Source: Streptomyces aquilus (GTDB taxonomy: Bacteria; Actinomycetota; Actinomycetes; Streptomycetales; Streptomycetaceae). Taken from it: a DNA stretch of 64,000 nt. The stretch lies in NCBI RefSeq assembly GCF_003955715.1, contig NZ_CP034463.1, positions 7,006,001 through 7,070,000 on the forward strand, read 5' to 3'. Below the pieces are notes generated by a model. It made no database searches, had not been told where the DNA came from, and worked only from the letters and a program-made list of their open reading frames with translations. Below are positions 1 through 8,279 of the stretch, piece after piece (the first letter of the stretch is position 1; each line of letters opens with the position of its first letter). Made by a program: the position numbers and the translations under genes.

Positions 1-150
1 GGCTCGGTCTACCGAATTCGGGTCCTGGAGGTACTGCTGATAGATCTCGTCGACGAGCCACTCGTTCGGTCCGAACGCGGCCGCGGGGTTCTTGCCCGCT
101 TGGTCTGCGTCGGTCGAGATGCTCGAGTTACTGGGGGACTGTGGCGACAC
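1..150 (-). CDS. kgd: 2-oxoglutarate dehydrogenase/decarboxylase (E1/E2-type), N-terminal fragment
   Basis: Only the first 50 codons lie in the window; the gene runs off the left edge. Translation from the GTG at 150 opens with SPQSPSNSS and contains EWLVDEIYQQYL and DPNSVDRA. These match the conserved N-terminal segment of actinobacterial 2-oxoglutarate dehydrogenase E1 (Kgd/SucA), the part that tethers the E2-like domain of this large TCA-cycle enzyme. The preceding bases hold a purine-rich GGAAGAGGG, but its distance from the GTG is long, so the start is probable rather than certain. The gene runs in the same direction as the two-component pair to its right, with 292 bp between them that contain nothing I can name. 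Confidence 0.85.
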   Translation of the reverse strand, partial: MSPQSPSNSSISTDADQAGKNPAAAFGPNEWLVDEIYQQYLQDPNSVDRA

Positions 151-442
151 GGCGGCAACCGCCCTCTTCCGCTTCACAAGGTGATGGACAGCGGGAATAA
201 AGGCTACGCCTCCAAGACCCAGAAGGTCAGGCCGGGCCGGTTCATCGTCGTGTAAGTCACATCGAAAACCGTGTTTCGCCGCTGGAAATGGCGGGAAACA
301 AGCGTGGTTCCGGTTCTCACGGCGTCACTTGGGAAGGGGTGAGCACGGCCCCTGGACGCCTGAGGCGCGGGCCTGTGGCCGATCACACGTGTCCGTCAGC
401 GCGGACACCCGTGGATCTTGAAGCTCCACTGGGAACTTTACG

Positions 443-1579
443 TCAACTTGGCAGAGAACGAAGTCCCGGGAGAGTGACAAGAATCCTGCACCCCCGCTCG
501 GATTCGGCCACTCCGATCCGGCCGCCGTGCAGATCCACCGCCCAGCGGGCGATCGCCAGCCCGAGCCCGGTGCCGCCGTCGCTGCCCGGACCGTGCGGCC
601 GGGTGATGTTGCCGCGGTTGAACCGCTCGAAGACGCGGTGCCACTCCGAGCGCGGAATGCCGGGGCCCTCGTCGAGGACCTCCAGTTCGAGGGACTCGGG
701 CAGGGAGCCCCGCCGCGCCTTCACCGTGACCCGGCCGTGCGGCGGGCTGTGCTTGACCGCGTTGTCGATGAGGTTCGCCACCACCTGGTGGATCCGCTCC
801 GGGTCCGCGTGCGCGGTCAGCTCCGGCGGGGTCACGTCCAGGTGCAGATGCACGTCGGTGCGCGTGTGGCTGCCGGACCCGGAACTGAAGCCGGCGCGCG
901 CCGAGGCGACCATGTTGGCCTCCTTCAGCACGCCCGACAGATACGGCCACACCTCGAAACGGCGCTTCTTCAGCGGTACGACGCCGTTGTCGAGGCGCGA
1001 GAGGTCCAGCAGCGTCTCGACAAGGCGGCCGAGCCGCTCCGTCTGCTTCAGCGCCGTACGCATCGTCTCGGGATCCGCGGGCGAGACCCCGTCCACGATG
1101 TTCTCCAGCACCGCCCTGAGGCCCGCGATGGGCGTACGGAGCTCGTGGCTGACGTTCGCCACGAGTTCCTTGCGCTGCTGTTCCTGGGCCTCCAGGTCGT
1201 CGGCCATGCGGTTGATGGTCTCGGCGAGGTCGCCCAGCTCGTCCCGGCGGTTCTCGCGGACCCGGCGGGTGTAGTCGCCGTGCGAGATGGAGCGGGCGAC
1301 CGCGTTCATCTCGTCCAGCGGGGCCGTGAGCGAGTGCGCCACGAACTGGGTGATCAGCAGCGTGGCGATCATCGAGAAGACCGTGATGAAACGGATCTCC
1401 GTCTTCGTCTGCACCGCGATCATCGACAGGCCCGTGGTGATCAGGACCGAGGCGACGACCAGCGCCCCCAGCTTGGTCTTGATCGAGAACGGGCGCACGC
1501 TGCCCCAGGACTCACCGGGAGCACCCTTGGCATCCCCGGGCCCCCCGGGGCCTCTCCGTCCGGCCGGCCCCTCGCTCAT
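443..1579 (-). CDS. sensor histidine kinase (HAMP, HisKA, HATPase)
   Basis: A 378-residue membrane histidine kinase. It has a Pro/Gly-rich cytoplasmic N-terminus, two membrane helices (about 37-57 and 63-80) separated by a very short loop, a HAMP linker (about 78-130), the phospho-acceptor box SHELRTP with His145, an N-box around VANLIDNAVKHS (267-278), the DEGPGIP box and the GTGLGLAI G-box. The near absence of an extracytoplasmic loop suggests the signal is sensed within the membrane or by the HAMP region. The ATG at 1579 was chosen because it overlaps the TGA of the upstream response regulator as ATGA, so the two are translationally coupled. Longer in-frame extensions would run inside that gene. 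The ligand is not evident. Confidence 0.9.
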   Translation of the reverse strand: MSEGPAGRRGPGGPGDAKGAPGESWGSVRPFSIKTKLGALVVASVLITTGLSMIAVQTKTEIRFITVFSMIATLLITQFVAHSLTAPLDEMNAVARSISHGDYTRRVRENRRDELGDLAETINRMADDLEAQEQQRKELVANVSHELRTPIAGLRAVLENIVDGVSPADPETMRTALKQTERLGRLVETLLDLSRLDNGVVPLKKRRFEVWPYLSGVLKEANMVASARAGFSSGSGSHTRTDVHLHLDVTPPELTAHADPERIHQVVANLIDNAVKHSPPHGRVTVKARRGSLPESLELEVLDEGPGIPRSEWHRVFERFNRGNITRPHGPGSDGGTGLGLAIARWAVDLHGGRIGVAESERGCRILVTLPGLRSLPS

Positions 1580-2316
1580 GGCGTCGGCGTCTCCAGGGCG
1601 TAACCCACGCCGTGCACCGTGCGGATCCGCTCGGCGCCGATCTTCCGCCGCAGCGCCTTGATGTGGCTGTCGACCGTGCGGGTGCCGGAGGCGTCCGCCC
1701 AGTCCCACACCTCGGCCAGCAGCTGCTCCCGGGAGAGCACCGCGCGCGGGGTGTTCGCCAGGCACACCAGCAGGTCGAACTCGGTCGGCGTGAGGTGGAC
1801 GTCCTCGCTCCGGACCCGTACCCGCCGCTGCGCGTGGTCGATCTCCAGCTCGCCGAGCCGCAGGATGCCGCTTCTCGGCGTCGCGGCGGCCAGCGCCGCC
1901 CGCTCCACGCGCCGCAGCAGGACGTGCACCCGGGCCGCCAACTCCCGCATGGAGAACGGCTTGGTCATGTAGTCGTCGGCGCCGACGCCGAGCCCGACCA
2001 GCATGTCGGTCTCGTCGTCCCGCGCGGTCAGCATCAGCACCGGCACCGGACGGGCGGCCTGCACCCGGCGGCAGACCTCCAGGCCGTCGAAGCCGGGCAG
2101 CATGATGTCGAGGATCAGCAGATCGGGCTGCCAGGCCTCGGCCGTGTCGACCGCCGACGGACCGTCGCCCGCGGTCTGCACGAGGAATCCCTCGGCGCGC
2201 AGCCGGGTCGCGATGGCCTCCACGATCGTCGGGTCGTCCTCGACCACCAGCACCCGGCGCTGCGCGCCCGGGGTGGCCGTAGCCGTGCCGTTGTGGGAGG
2301 TGTGTGTCTGCTCCAT
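1576..2316 (-). CDS. OmpR/PhoB-family response regulator
   Basis: A 246-residue DNA-binding response regulator. The receiver domain (about 21-135) has the acidic pair in VVEDDP, the phospho-acceptor Asp in LLILDIMLPG and the conserved Lys in TKPFS. A winged-helix OmpR-type DNA-binding domain fills the C-terminal half, including LTPTEFDLL and RTVDSHIKALRRKIG. The ATG at 2316 begins MEQTHTSH; an in-frame start 66 bp upstream would only add a non-conserved Arg-rich stretch. It is cotranscribed with the histidine kinase by a 4-nt overlap and is its obvious partner. A promoter presumably lies in 2317-2448, but I see no clear operator there. Confidence 0.92.
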   Translation of the reverse strand: MEQTHTSHNGTATATPGAQRRVLVVEDDPTIVEAIATRLRAEGFLVQTAGDGPSAVDTAEAWQPDLLILDIMLPGFDGLEVCRRVQAARPVPVLMLTARDDETDMLVGLGVGADDYMTKPFSMRELAARVHVLLRRVERAALAAATPRSGILRLGELEIDHAQRRVRVRSEDVHLTPTEFDLLVCLANTPRAVLSREQLLAEVWDWADASGTRTVDSHIKALRRKIGAERIRTVHGVGYALETPTP

Positions 2317-2448
2317 CGCCCGCCCCAAAAGTTGCTTTCCGGAATCAGTGGGGTGATTCCGCTCTCTGGCTTGCCTGCGCATGCTTGCGATTGACGCTTG
2401 AATGATCTGCGTCAGGGCAGCAGCGTACGGGGAGTCACCGCGCCACGG

Positions 2449-3126
2449 CTATCCAGGTCGGACGCCGAGATGCACGACGTCCGGAACGCCCCGGGCAACC
2501 GGGATCTCTTCGGTACGCACCTGTTGGAACCCGGCATTCCATAGGGAACTTTCAAATTCCGGAGAGGGCTGCGCCGACCACACCGCCAGCACCCCGCCCG
2601 GCCTCAACGCCCTTGCGCAGCTGGCCAGTCCGGCCGGCGAGTACAGCCCGTCGTTGCCCTCGGTGACGGTCCAGCCGGGTCCGTTGTCGATGTCCAGGCA
2701 CAGCGCGTCGTACGTGTCCGATGTCTCATTGACGTAAGTGACAAGGTCCGTTTCCAGAATCTTTGCGCGTGCATCCGCCAGCGCCCGCGCGGAGAGTGCG
2801 GACAGCGGGCCGTCCCGGTGCCAGTCGATGATGGCCGCCTCCCGCTCCACGACCGTGATCCGGCCCCAGCGCGGATTCTCGGCGGCGTGCGCGAGCGAGA
2901 AGCCGACGCCGAGCCCGCCGATCAGCACGCTCGGCGCGGGCCGGTCGTCCAGCGCGGCGAGCGCGGCGTCGACCAGCAGCCGCTCCGAGCGGCCGTCCGA
3001 GGTGTCCATCAGGAAACAGCCGTTGGCGATGATCTGGAGCAACCGACCGTGCCGGCGCAGCACGACCTCGCCGTGCGGGCCCTCGCGACGGTCCAGGACT
3101 TCAGGGGTGTCGTACGAGATGGGCAT
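2449..3126 (-). CDS. spermidine synthase-like / SAM-dependent methyltransferase-fold protein
   Basis: A 225-residue protein with a Rossmann-like methyltransferase core. SVLIGGLGVGFSLAHA resembles the glycine-rich nucleotide-binding motif I, the acidic strand end VVERE follows, and YDALCLDIDNGPGW resembles the motif that positions the substrate in spermidine synthases. A second acidic-strand region and LRPGGVLAVWSA correspond to later strands. The family is usually annotated as spermidine synthase-like and its real substrate is unknown. I started at the ATG at 3126 (MPISYDTPE) because the 13 extra upstream residues look non-conserved. The gene is monocistronic and divergent from the rhomboid-like gene, with a 192-bp intergenic region. 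Confidence 0.75.
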   Translation of the reverse strand: MPISYDTPEVLDRREGPHGEVVLRRHGRLLQIIANGCFLMDTSDGRSERLLVDAALAALDDRPAPSVLIGGLGVGFSLAHAAENPRWGRITVVEREAAIIDWHRDGPLSALSARALADARAKILETDLVTYVNETSDTYDALCLDIDNGPGWTVTEGNDGLYSPAGLASCARALRPGGVLAVWSAQPSPEFESSLWNAGFQQVRTEEIPVARGVPDVVHLGVRPG

Positions 3127-3318
3127 CGGGTCATTTTCGCAGTTCGGCGGCTTCTGTACAGGCAATTTCGGGGTGGTGGTACGACAGCGGGGGCCTGCCC
3201 GCCGTGCGCCGGGCGGTTGTTGAGAACTGTCTGTGAATCGCGGTCCGCGTGGCGCCGGTCACAGACAGCGGGTGGGTCGGGCGCGAATCGTGGGGTGAAA
3301 CGGAAGGAGTGCCTCGCG

Positions 3319-4047
3319 GTGGAACGGACTGAGACGGCAGGTCTTCCGGATGCCGCCGAGCTGCTCGACGGCATCCCCGCCCAGCGGACACCGGCTCCGG
3401 CCACCCGCGCGGCTCCGGCCCGCCGCCGCCCCTGGCGCCTCCTCCCCACCCCTACCGGGACCCCCTTCACCTTCGGGTACGCCGCCGTCCTCGCCGTGAC
3501 CTCACTGGTCACCGAGTACGCCGACCCCGACCTCGTGCACCGCCTGCTCCAGGCCTCCAGCACCGATGTCGCGCACCTCGTGCGGACGCCGGCACTCGTG
3601 CTGCCGGCCAGTGCGCTGTGGATCGCGGGCGGGCTGCTGTCGCCGTACGCCCTCGGCTTCCTCCTCGTCCTGACCGCGCTGGAGCGGCGGATCGGCGGGG
3701 CGCGGACGGCGGTCGTCTTTCTGCTCGGGCACGTCCTGGCGACGCTGGCGACCGAGCTGCCGGTGGGGCTCGCGGTGCTGGCCGGGCATCTGCCGGACAG
3801 CTCGCTGCACCGCCTGGACTACGGCATCAGCTTCGGTGTCGCCGCGAGCTTCGGGGCGTTGGCGGGGCTGCTGCGGCCGTGGCTGCGGTGGCCGTTGCTG
3901 GTGGGGTTCGGGTGGATGCTGGTGCAGGACCTGGTGGCGCTCACCGATCCGCTGAGCGCCTGGGGGCACCTGTTCTCGCTGGTGATCGGGGTGGCTTGCT
4001 GGCCGATGGTCAGGCGGTGGGCGGGAGTTGGTCGAGGAGCTCGGTGA
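3319..4047 (+). CDS. rhomboid-like integral membrane protein
   Basis: A 242-residue protein with a Pro/Arg-rich cytoplasmic start followed by about six membrane helices. It has the layout of the actinobacterial rhomboid-like family: a helix carrying LLGHVLAT, a glycine/serine helix start YGISFGVAASFG, and a last helix beginning WGHLFSLVIG. The Ser of GISFG and the His of GHLFSLVIG could be the Ser-His pair of an intramembrane protease, but the GxSG motif is not canonical, so activity is uncertain. The GTG at 3319 is preceded by AAGGAG about 11 bases upstream. Its last 38 bases overlap the convergent TIR gene. Confidence 0.72.
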   Translation: MERTETAGLPDAAELLDGIPAQRTPAPATRAAPARRRPWRLLPTPTGTPFTFGYAAVLAVTSLVTEYADPDLVHRLLQASSTDVAHLVRTPALVLPASALWIAGGLLSPYALGFLLVLTALERRIGGARTAVVFLLGHVLATLATELPVGLAVLAGHLPDSSLHRLDYGISFGVAASFGALAGLLRPWLRWPLLVGFGWMLVQDLVALTDPLSAWGHLFSLVIGVACWPMVRRWAGVGRGAR

Positions 4048-5344
4048 CGATGCCCTGCGGGGTGTGCCGGGCGAGGTTGCGGTACTGGGTGCGCTGGAGG
4101 AAGTCGGGCAGGTCCAGCTTCTCCAGGCAGACCGGCACGAGGCGCACGTCCCCCTCGATGGAGTGCCGGTACAACTCCCGGGCCTCCAGCATGCAGTACT
4201 TGCTCTCCATGTACTCCTTCGACAGCAGCAGCACCCCGACCGCGGACTTGGCCAGGTTCCCCATCAGGTCGTCGAGCCAGTCCTCGCCGACCCCGATGGC
4301 GCCGTGCCGGCGGAAGTCGAAGACGTTCTGGAAGCGCTCGTTCAGCAACTGCGAGAACGTGGCGGCGTGGTCGTGGTTGGCGGAGGCGTAGCTGAGGAAG
4401 ACGCGTTCGTTGCGCTTGGCGGCGGAGCGGAAGTAGTCCAGGGCCTGCGCGGTGCTGCCGATGTAGCGGGGCTGTTCGTCGATGACCCGCAGATGGGGTT
4501 CGACGGCCGCGACGAGGCCGTCGGGATCGTCCCAGCGCACGATCGCCTTGCGATGGCCGGTCGCGCTCCCGCCGTAGAGCGTCTCCTCCGGCGTCCCCGG
4601 GGCCCTGGGCGAGACGATCGGCAGCGTCGGCACGAACTGGCCGTGGGTGAAGGCGGCCACGAGATGGCCGGGCACGGTGTCCAGGTCGACGATCACCCAG
4701 TCGCAGGCCCGTAACCGGGTGAACAGGTCGAGGTCGAGACGGGGTGGCCAGGGGAGGACGACGGGCTCCCAGGAGTGTTCCTCCAGGGCCTCGGTCAGGG
4801 CGGGGGTGGCGGACCTGTTCCCGGGCGACACGACCAGACCCACCCGGCGCTGGTGGTGGGACCGCCGCCGCTGCGCCGACGCCGACAGGTGCGCCTCGGC
4901 GAGGAAACCCCGGTAGACCGACTCGACCTTCCCGGGCAGCGCGGAGTGCGTCGCCGCCTCGGTCTCCTGGGCGTCGTACGGCACGAGACGTACGCTCTCC
5001 GGAGCCCGTAACACCGGCAGCAGCCGCTGGTCGTGGAAGACCACGGTCGGCTTGCGGGCCCGTACCGCCATGCCCAACTCCAGCCGGAAGTAGCGTGCCA
5101 TGTGCCGCAGCCGGGGCAGCAGATGAACTGCGCGGGGGTCGCCCGGCAGCGGATGGATGCCGACGAACCCGTCCGCGTCCCGGATCATGCGCTCCAGGCG
5201 GACGGGACTGGTGAAGGAGACCGCCTCGTCGACGCGGAACGAGACGTCCTCGGCGGAGCTGAGCAGCTCCCAGAAGTACAGGTTCTCGGCGGGGGAGTGG
5301 TAGCGGTGGCTGAGGAAGACGTTGAGCCGGGCCGGCGACTCCAT
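4010..5344 (-). CDS. multi-domain TIR protein (putative NADase signal generator)
   Basis: A 444-residue protein of three Rossmann-like modules. The C-terminal module (about 312-440) is a clear TIR domain: RVFLSYAS at strand 1, WLDDLMGNLAKSAVGVLLLS, then SKYCMLEARELY, where Glu387 fits the catalytic glutamate of NAD-cleaving TIRs. The N-terminal module (about 6-130) starts NVFLSHRY and has RLELGMAVRARKPTVVFHD, reading as a diverged TIR or deoxyribosyltransferase-like copy. The middle module (about 165-290), with DWVIVDLDTVPGH, also looks related. The ATG at 5344 shares one base with the stop of the SLOG-membrane gene (TGATG), so the two are coupled. By analogy with Thoeris, the TIR may make an NAD-derived signal sensed by that SLOG partner; this is inference. 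Confidence 0.8.
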   Translation of the reverse strand: MESPARLNVFLSHRYHSPAENLYFWELLSSAEDVSFRVDEAVSFTSPVRLERMIRDADGFVGIHPLPGDPRAVHLLPRLRHMARYFRLELGMAVRARKPTVVFHDQRLLPVLRAPESVRLVPYDAQETEAATHSALPGKVESVYRGFLAEAHLSASAQRRRSHHQRRVGLVVSPGNRSATPALTEALEEHSWEPVVLPWPPRLDLDLFTRLRACDWVIVDLDTVPGHLVAAFTHGQFVPTLPIVSPRAPGTPEETLYGGSATGHRKAIVRWDDPDGLVAAVEPHLRVIDEQPRYIGSTAQALDYFRSAAKRNERVFLSYASANHDHAATFSQLLNERFQNVFDFRRHGAIGVGEDWLDDLMGNLAKSAVGVLLLSKEYMESKYCMLEARELYRHSIEGDVRLVPVCLEKLDLPDFLQRTQYRNLARHTPQGIVTELLDQLPPTA

Positions 5345-6447
5345 CAGGCGCCTCCAGGCCCCTGCGGCGGCGTCGCCCCGCCCGGCACCCCCGTCGGCAG
5401 CCCCGGGAGCACCGGCGGCGCGGGCGGTTCCGCCTGCTTCAGGCGGTTGTACACCGCGTCGAACGTGAAGCCCGAGACATAGCCGACGGCCAGCACGAAG
5501 AACAGCAGGCGGCGGACCCCCTCGCCGGCCAGGATGTCGGGGGACGCGGCCAGTTGGGCGGAGACGAAGAGCAGGAAGGCGATCCCGCCGGCCGACATGC
5601 CGAGGACCGCCGTCCGCGCCCAGTGGGTCTCGCGGTCGAAGACGGTCCGGGTGATCGCCCCCGAGGTGCCGGTGGCCAGCGCGCCCACGATCAGCGCGCT
5701 GAGGTTGACCGCGGTGCTCGACTCGACGGCGTACGTGAGCGGGATGGTCGCGAAGCCGAGCAGAAGCAGCAGCATCCCGGTGACCGCGCCGAGCCCCGCC
5801 CGCAGGGTGGCGCCCAGCCGGGACCTGGCCTCCTCGCGCTGCTTCTCCGCGCGCCGCTCCCGCTGCGTGCCCAGCAGCCGCACCAGCCGCTGGGCGCTGC
5901 CCGGACCCCACTGCGCGCCCATGGCGGACACCTCGTCCGCCGTGGCGTGATGGGTGGACCGGTTCATGGTCTCCCAGACCTTGCGGGCGGAACCGCCGAA
6001 GGCCGCCAGCGGATACAGCGGTATCCCGAACGCGAGGCAGATCATCCCCGTGACCAGCGTCGAGCGGCCGCCGCCGACGAGGATGACCCCGTCGACGTCG
6101 CGCAGCGACCGGTAGAAGCTGACCTCCCAGTCGTTGCCCGGCTCGTACCGCAGGTCGAAGACCTCGGGCCGCTCGTCACGCAGCGGGAAGTCGATGTCGC
6201 CGTCCTCGTAGGGCGGCCGGACCTGGACGGAGCCGTCCGGCAGGTCCTCCCGGGTCAGGAAGCCGGTGACGACCCGGCTCTCGACGAACTGCGCCTCGCT
6301 GGAGTACACGATGATCCGGCACCCCTCGGCCGCGAGCTCCGCGCCGATCTCCTCGCAGGCCTTCAGCGCGTCGTCCGCGTCCGTCAGCGGCGGGTCCAGC
6401 CGCCGCCCCGGATCGGCGCTCCCCATCACAGCGATCAACGGCCCCAT
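5344..6447 (-). CDS. SLOG-domain protein with four-helix membrane effector region
   Basis: A 367-residue fusion. Residues 1-190 form a SLOG (LSDAT/TRPM-like) nucleotide-binding domain: LIAVMGSADPG, RIIVYSS, the glycine triplet in DGVILVGGGRSTLVTG, and FGIPLYPLAAFGG. A charged helix (about 188-212) leads into four membrane helices (about 215-240, 247-270, 277-300, 310-332) and a Pro-rich tail. SLOG domains bind small nucleotides such as ADP-ribose derivatives, so a ligand-gated membrane effector is the natural reading. The ATG at 6447 follows GGGGGG at good spacing. It is the first gene of a two-gene operon with the TIR protein. An ion-channel or sensor role outside immunity is the alternative. 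Confidence 0.78.
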   Translation of the reverse strand: MGPLIAVMGSADPGRRLDPPLTDADDALKACEEIGAELAAEGCRIIVYSSEAQFVESRVVTGFLTREDLPDGSVQVRPPYEDGDIDFPLRDERPEVFDLRYEPGNDWEVSFYRSLRDVDGVILVGGGRSTLVTGMICLAFGIPLYPLAAFGGSARKVWETMNRSTHHATADEVSAMGAQWGPGSAQRLVRLLGTQRERRAEKQREEARSRLGATLRAGLGAVTGMLLLLLGFATIPLTYAVESSTAVNLSALIVGALATGTSGAITRTVFDRETHWARTAVLGMSAGGIAFLLFVSAQLAASPDILAGEGVRRLLFFVLAVGYVSGFTFDAVYNRLKQAEPPAPPVLPGLPTGVPGGATPPQGPGGA

Positions 6448-6585
6448 GAGCCATCCCCCCTTCACGCCGGCTCAGAATACGGCGTGCAGGAAGTTCTCTT
6501 CCGTCAGTTCCCGTCCGGCAAACGGGCCTTGGCCTGGACTGCCGCCAACGCCGGTAGGAGAGCCCGTTGTTCGTCCGCCGACGGA

Positions 6586-7389
6586 TCAGGGCCGGCCGCG
6601 GTCGCCCGGCGTCCACACGTACGGCGTGGTCGTCGTCACCGCCGTGAAGCCCAGGCGGCGCAGGATGGGGGCGCTGTCGTCGGAGGCGTCGACGTGCAGG
6701 TAGGTGACGCCCCGGGCGGCGGCGAGGGCGGCGCGGGTGGCGACGAGCGCGCGGTAGACGCCCCGGCCCCGCCACGCGGCGAGCGTGGAGCCGCCCCACA
6801 GGCTCGCGAACTGGGTGCCCGCCCGGAAGGCCAGCCAGGCGGCGGAGACGACCTCGCCGTCCGCCTCGGCGACGTAGATCGCGATCTCGTCGGGGGCGGC
6901 GGCGACCCGGCCGATGAGGTCGTCCGCGAGCCAGCCCCAGTCCTGGCCCCACACGGCCGACTCCATGGCCGCGATCCGCCGCAGGTCCGCGTCGGCGGTG
7001 ACGCGCCGCAGGCTCACGCCGGCGGGCAGCACCGGCTCCTGGGTGGCCATGTCGGCGGCCCGGCCGATCAGCACCGTCTCCCGGTCCTCCGCTACGAACC
7101 CCGCCGCGCGGAGTCGCGTGGTGAGGTCGGCGGGGGTGTCGTGGCTGCGGGTCTTCCACTCCACCGCCTCACCCCGCCCGGCGAAGAAGTCCCGCTGCCG
7201 GATGATCAACCGGTCCAGTTCCGCGCCCTCCAGGCCGAGTTCGCGCGGTCCGCTCACGAACCCGCGGAACTGTCCGACGATCCGCAGCAGCGGCCCGTCC
7301 TTCTCGTACGTCACCCCGACCGGCGGGGTGGGCGGCGCGCCGCGCATCTGGTCGTCGTAGGCGGCGAGGAAGGTCTGTGTATCGGTCAC
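6586..7389 (-). CDS. GNAT-family N-acetyltransferase
   Basis: A 267-residue protein. The C-terminal half (about 125-260) is a GNAT fold with the acetyl-CoA motif A in WRGRGVYRALV, a preceding β-strand region AIYVAEADGEVVSAAWL, and the late YLHVDASDDSAPILRRLGF signature typical of the C-terminal strands. The N-terminal 100 residues, ending near FVAEDRETVLIG, form the extension often seen in Streptomyces GNATs of this length. The substrate is unknown. It lies 66 bp from the next GNAT gene on the same strand and may share its transcript. The 138 bp between it and the SLOG gene hold no other feature. Confidence 0.82.
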   Translation of the reverse strand: MTDTQTFLAAYDDQMRGAPPTPPVGVTYEKDGPLLRIVGQFRGFVSGPRELGLEGAELDRLIIRQRDFFAGRGEAVEWKTRSHDTPADLTTRLRAAGFVAEDRETVLIGRAADMATQEPVLPAGVSLRRVTADADLRRIAAMESAVWGQDWGWLADDLIGRVAAAPDEIAIYVAEADGEVVSAAWLAFRAGTQFASLWGGSTLAAWRGRGVYRALVATRAALAAARGVTYLHVDASDDSAPILRRLGFTAVTTTTPYVWTPGDRGRP

Positions 7390-7455
7390 GGGGTGAACGT
7401 ACGGGGTGTCGGGGAGGGGGCAACTTCTTTTCCGCGCCCTCCGCTTGCCCCGGCC

Positions 7456-8103
7456 TCAGCCCCCGGTGTACTTCGCGCTCGTCAGCAGCGCCGACACCGT
7501 CCACCCCAGCGACTCGTACAACGCCCGTCCCTCGGGCGTCCCCGCCAGCACGCACCGTTCCGCCCCCTGCTCCAGCGCCGCCCGCTGGAGCGTGCGCATG
7601 ACGAGGGTGCCCAGGCCGCGGCGCCGGTGGGCGGGGGACGTGGCGATCTGGTCGGCGACCGCGGTGGCGCCGGTCGGGGCGAGCTGGCCCCGGGCCGCCC
7701 AGGAGCCGTCGGGGCCGGCGATCATCGTGCGGACGACCCCGCCGCGGGACCAGGTGCGCTGCCGGTAGCCGTCCGGGACCCGGAGGTCCGCCGCGTCGCG
7801 CGTCAGCGGGAGGGTCATCAGGTACCCGGGCTCCGGGTCGATCCACCAGTCCGCGCCCAGCCAGTCGCCCACCACGGCCGGGTCCCGGAACACCTTGAGC
7901 CACACCCCGGCCCCGGTCACCGCCTCGGCGACCTTGCGTACGGCCGCCTCGTCCACGCCGTCGCCGACCGCGCCGAAGACATGCCGGGTGACGTGCCCCT
8001 CCATGCCCATGTCGATCGTGCAGCCCCAGGGCTCCACCACCGGCGGGGCCGCCCCGCGCGAGACGACCCACCCGTCCACCCAGGCCCGCACGGTCTCGTC
8101 CAC
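7456..8103 (-). CDS. GNAT-family N-acetyltransferase
   Basis: A 215-residue acetyltransferase. The acetyl-CoA-binding loop reads HRRRGLGTLVMRTL (motif A, Q/RxxGxG/A type), followed by GAERCVLAGTPEGRALYESLGW, the usual GNAT C-terminal helix and strand. The N-terminal part (1-100) includes a segment rich in Asp and Trp (WLGADWWIDPEPGY) that may bind the acceptor; I cannot name the acceptor. It starts 176 bp from lon, on the opposite strand, so the lon control region also serves as its upstream region. It is unrelated in sequence to the neighbouring GNAT outside the motifs. Confidence 0.82.
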   Translation of the reverse strand: MDETVRAWVDGWVVSRGAAPPVVEPWGCTIDMGMEGHVTRHVFGAVGDGVDEAAVRKVAEAVTGAGVWLKVFRDPAVVGDWLGADWWIDPEPGYLMTLPLTRDAADLRVPDGYRQRTWSRGGVVRTMIAGPDGSWAARGQLAPTGATAVADQIATSPAHRRRGLGTLVMRTLQRAALEQGAERCVLAGTPEGRALYESLGWTVSALLTSAKYTGG

Positions 8104-8237
8104 GACATCTCCTTGTAATGGGTGGAATGCTTCAGCGGTTATTACCGTTGGTGACGATACGTGGACTGTCGTCCACCCCGACAGAGGTGATCGCTCACAG
8201 CGAACGCGCCCGGGGGAACAATCAAAGGCTCACGTGC

Positions 8238-8258
8238 ATTGAGTCGGCATAGCTCAAC
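8238..8258 (+). promoter_or_regulatory. HAIR-type operator for HspR upstream of lon
   Basis: TTGAGT (8239-8244), seven bases, then GCTCAA (8252-8257) form the inverted repeat of a HAIR element (consensus CTTGAGT-N7-ACTCAAG), with both arms slightly degenerate at their outer bases. HspR is the established heat-shock repressor of dnaK, clpB and lon in Streptomyces. The site ends 22 bases before the lon ATG, downstream of where a promoter would lie, so binding would block elongation or initiation. Confidence 0.8.
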
Positions 8259-8279
8259 TTGACTGCCGAAGGGGAGATC

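Noticed and set aside
4010..6447. A standard type I Thoeris system
   Set aside because: No SIR2 domain is present; the SLOG domain is fused to membrane helices, so the locus is only Thoeris-like.
5554..8118. A 854-codon plus-strand open frame across the SLOG, GNAT and GNAT genes
   Set aside because: It is a GC-driven shadow: third-position G/C bias of the minus-strand genes keeps the opposite frame open. Its translation is Arg/Gly/Pro/Asp/Ala-rich without domains.
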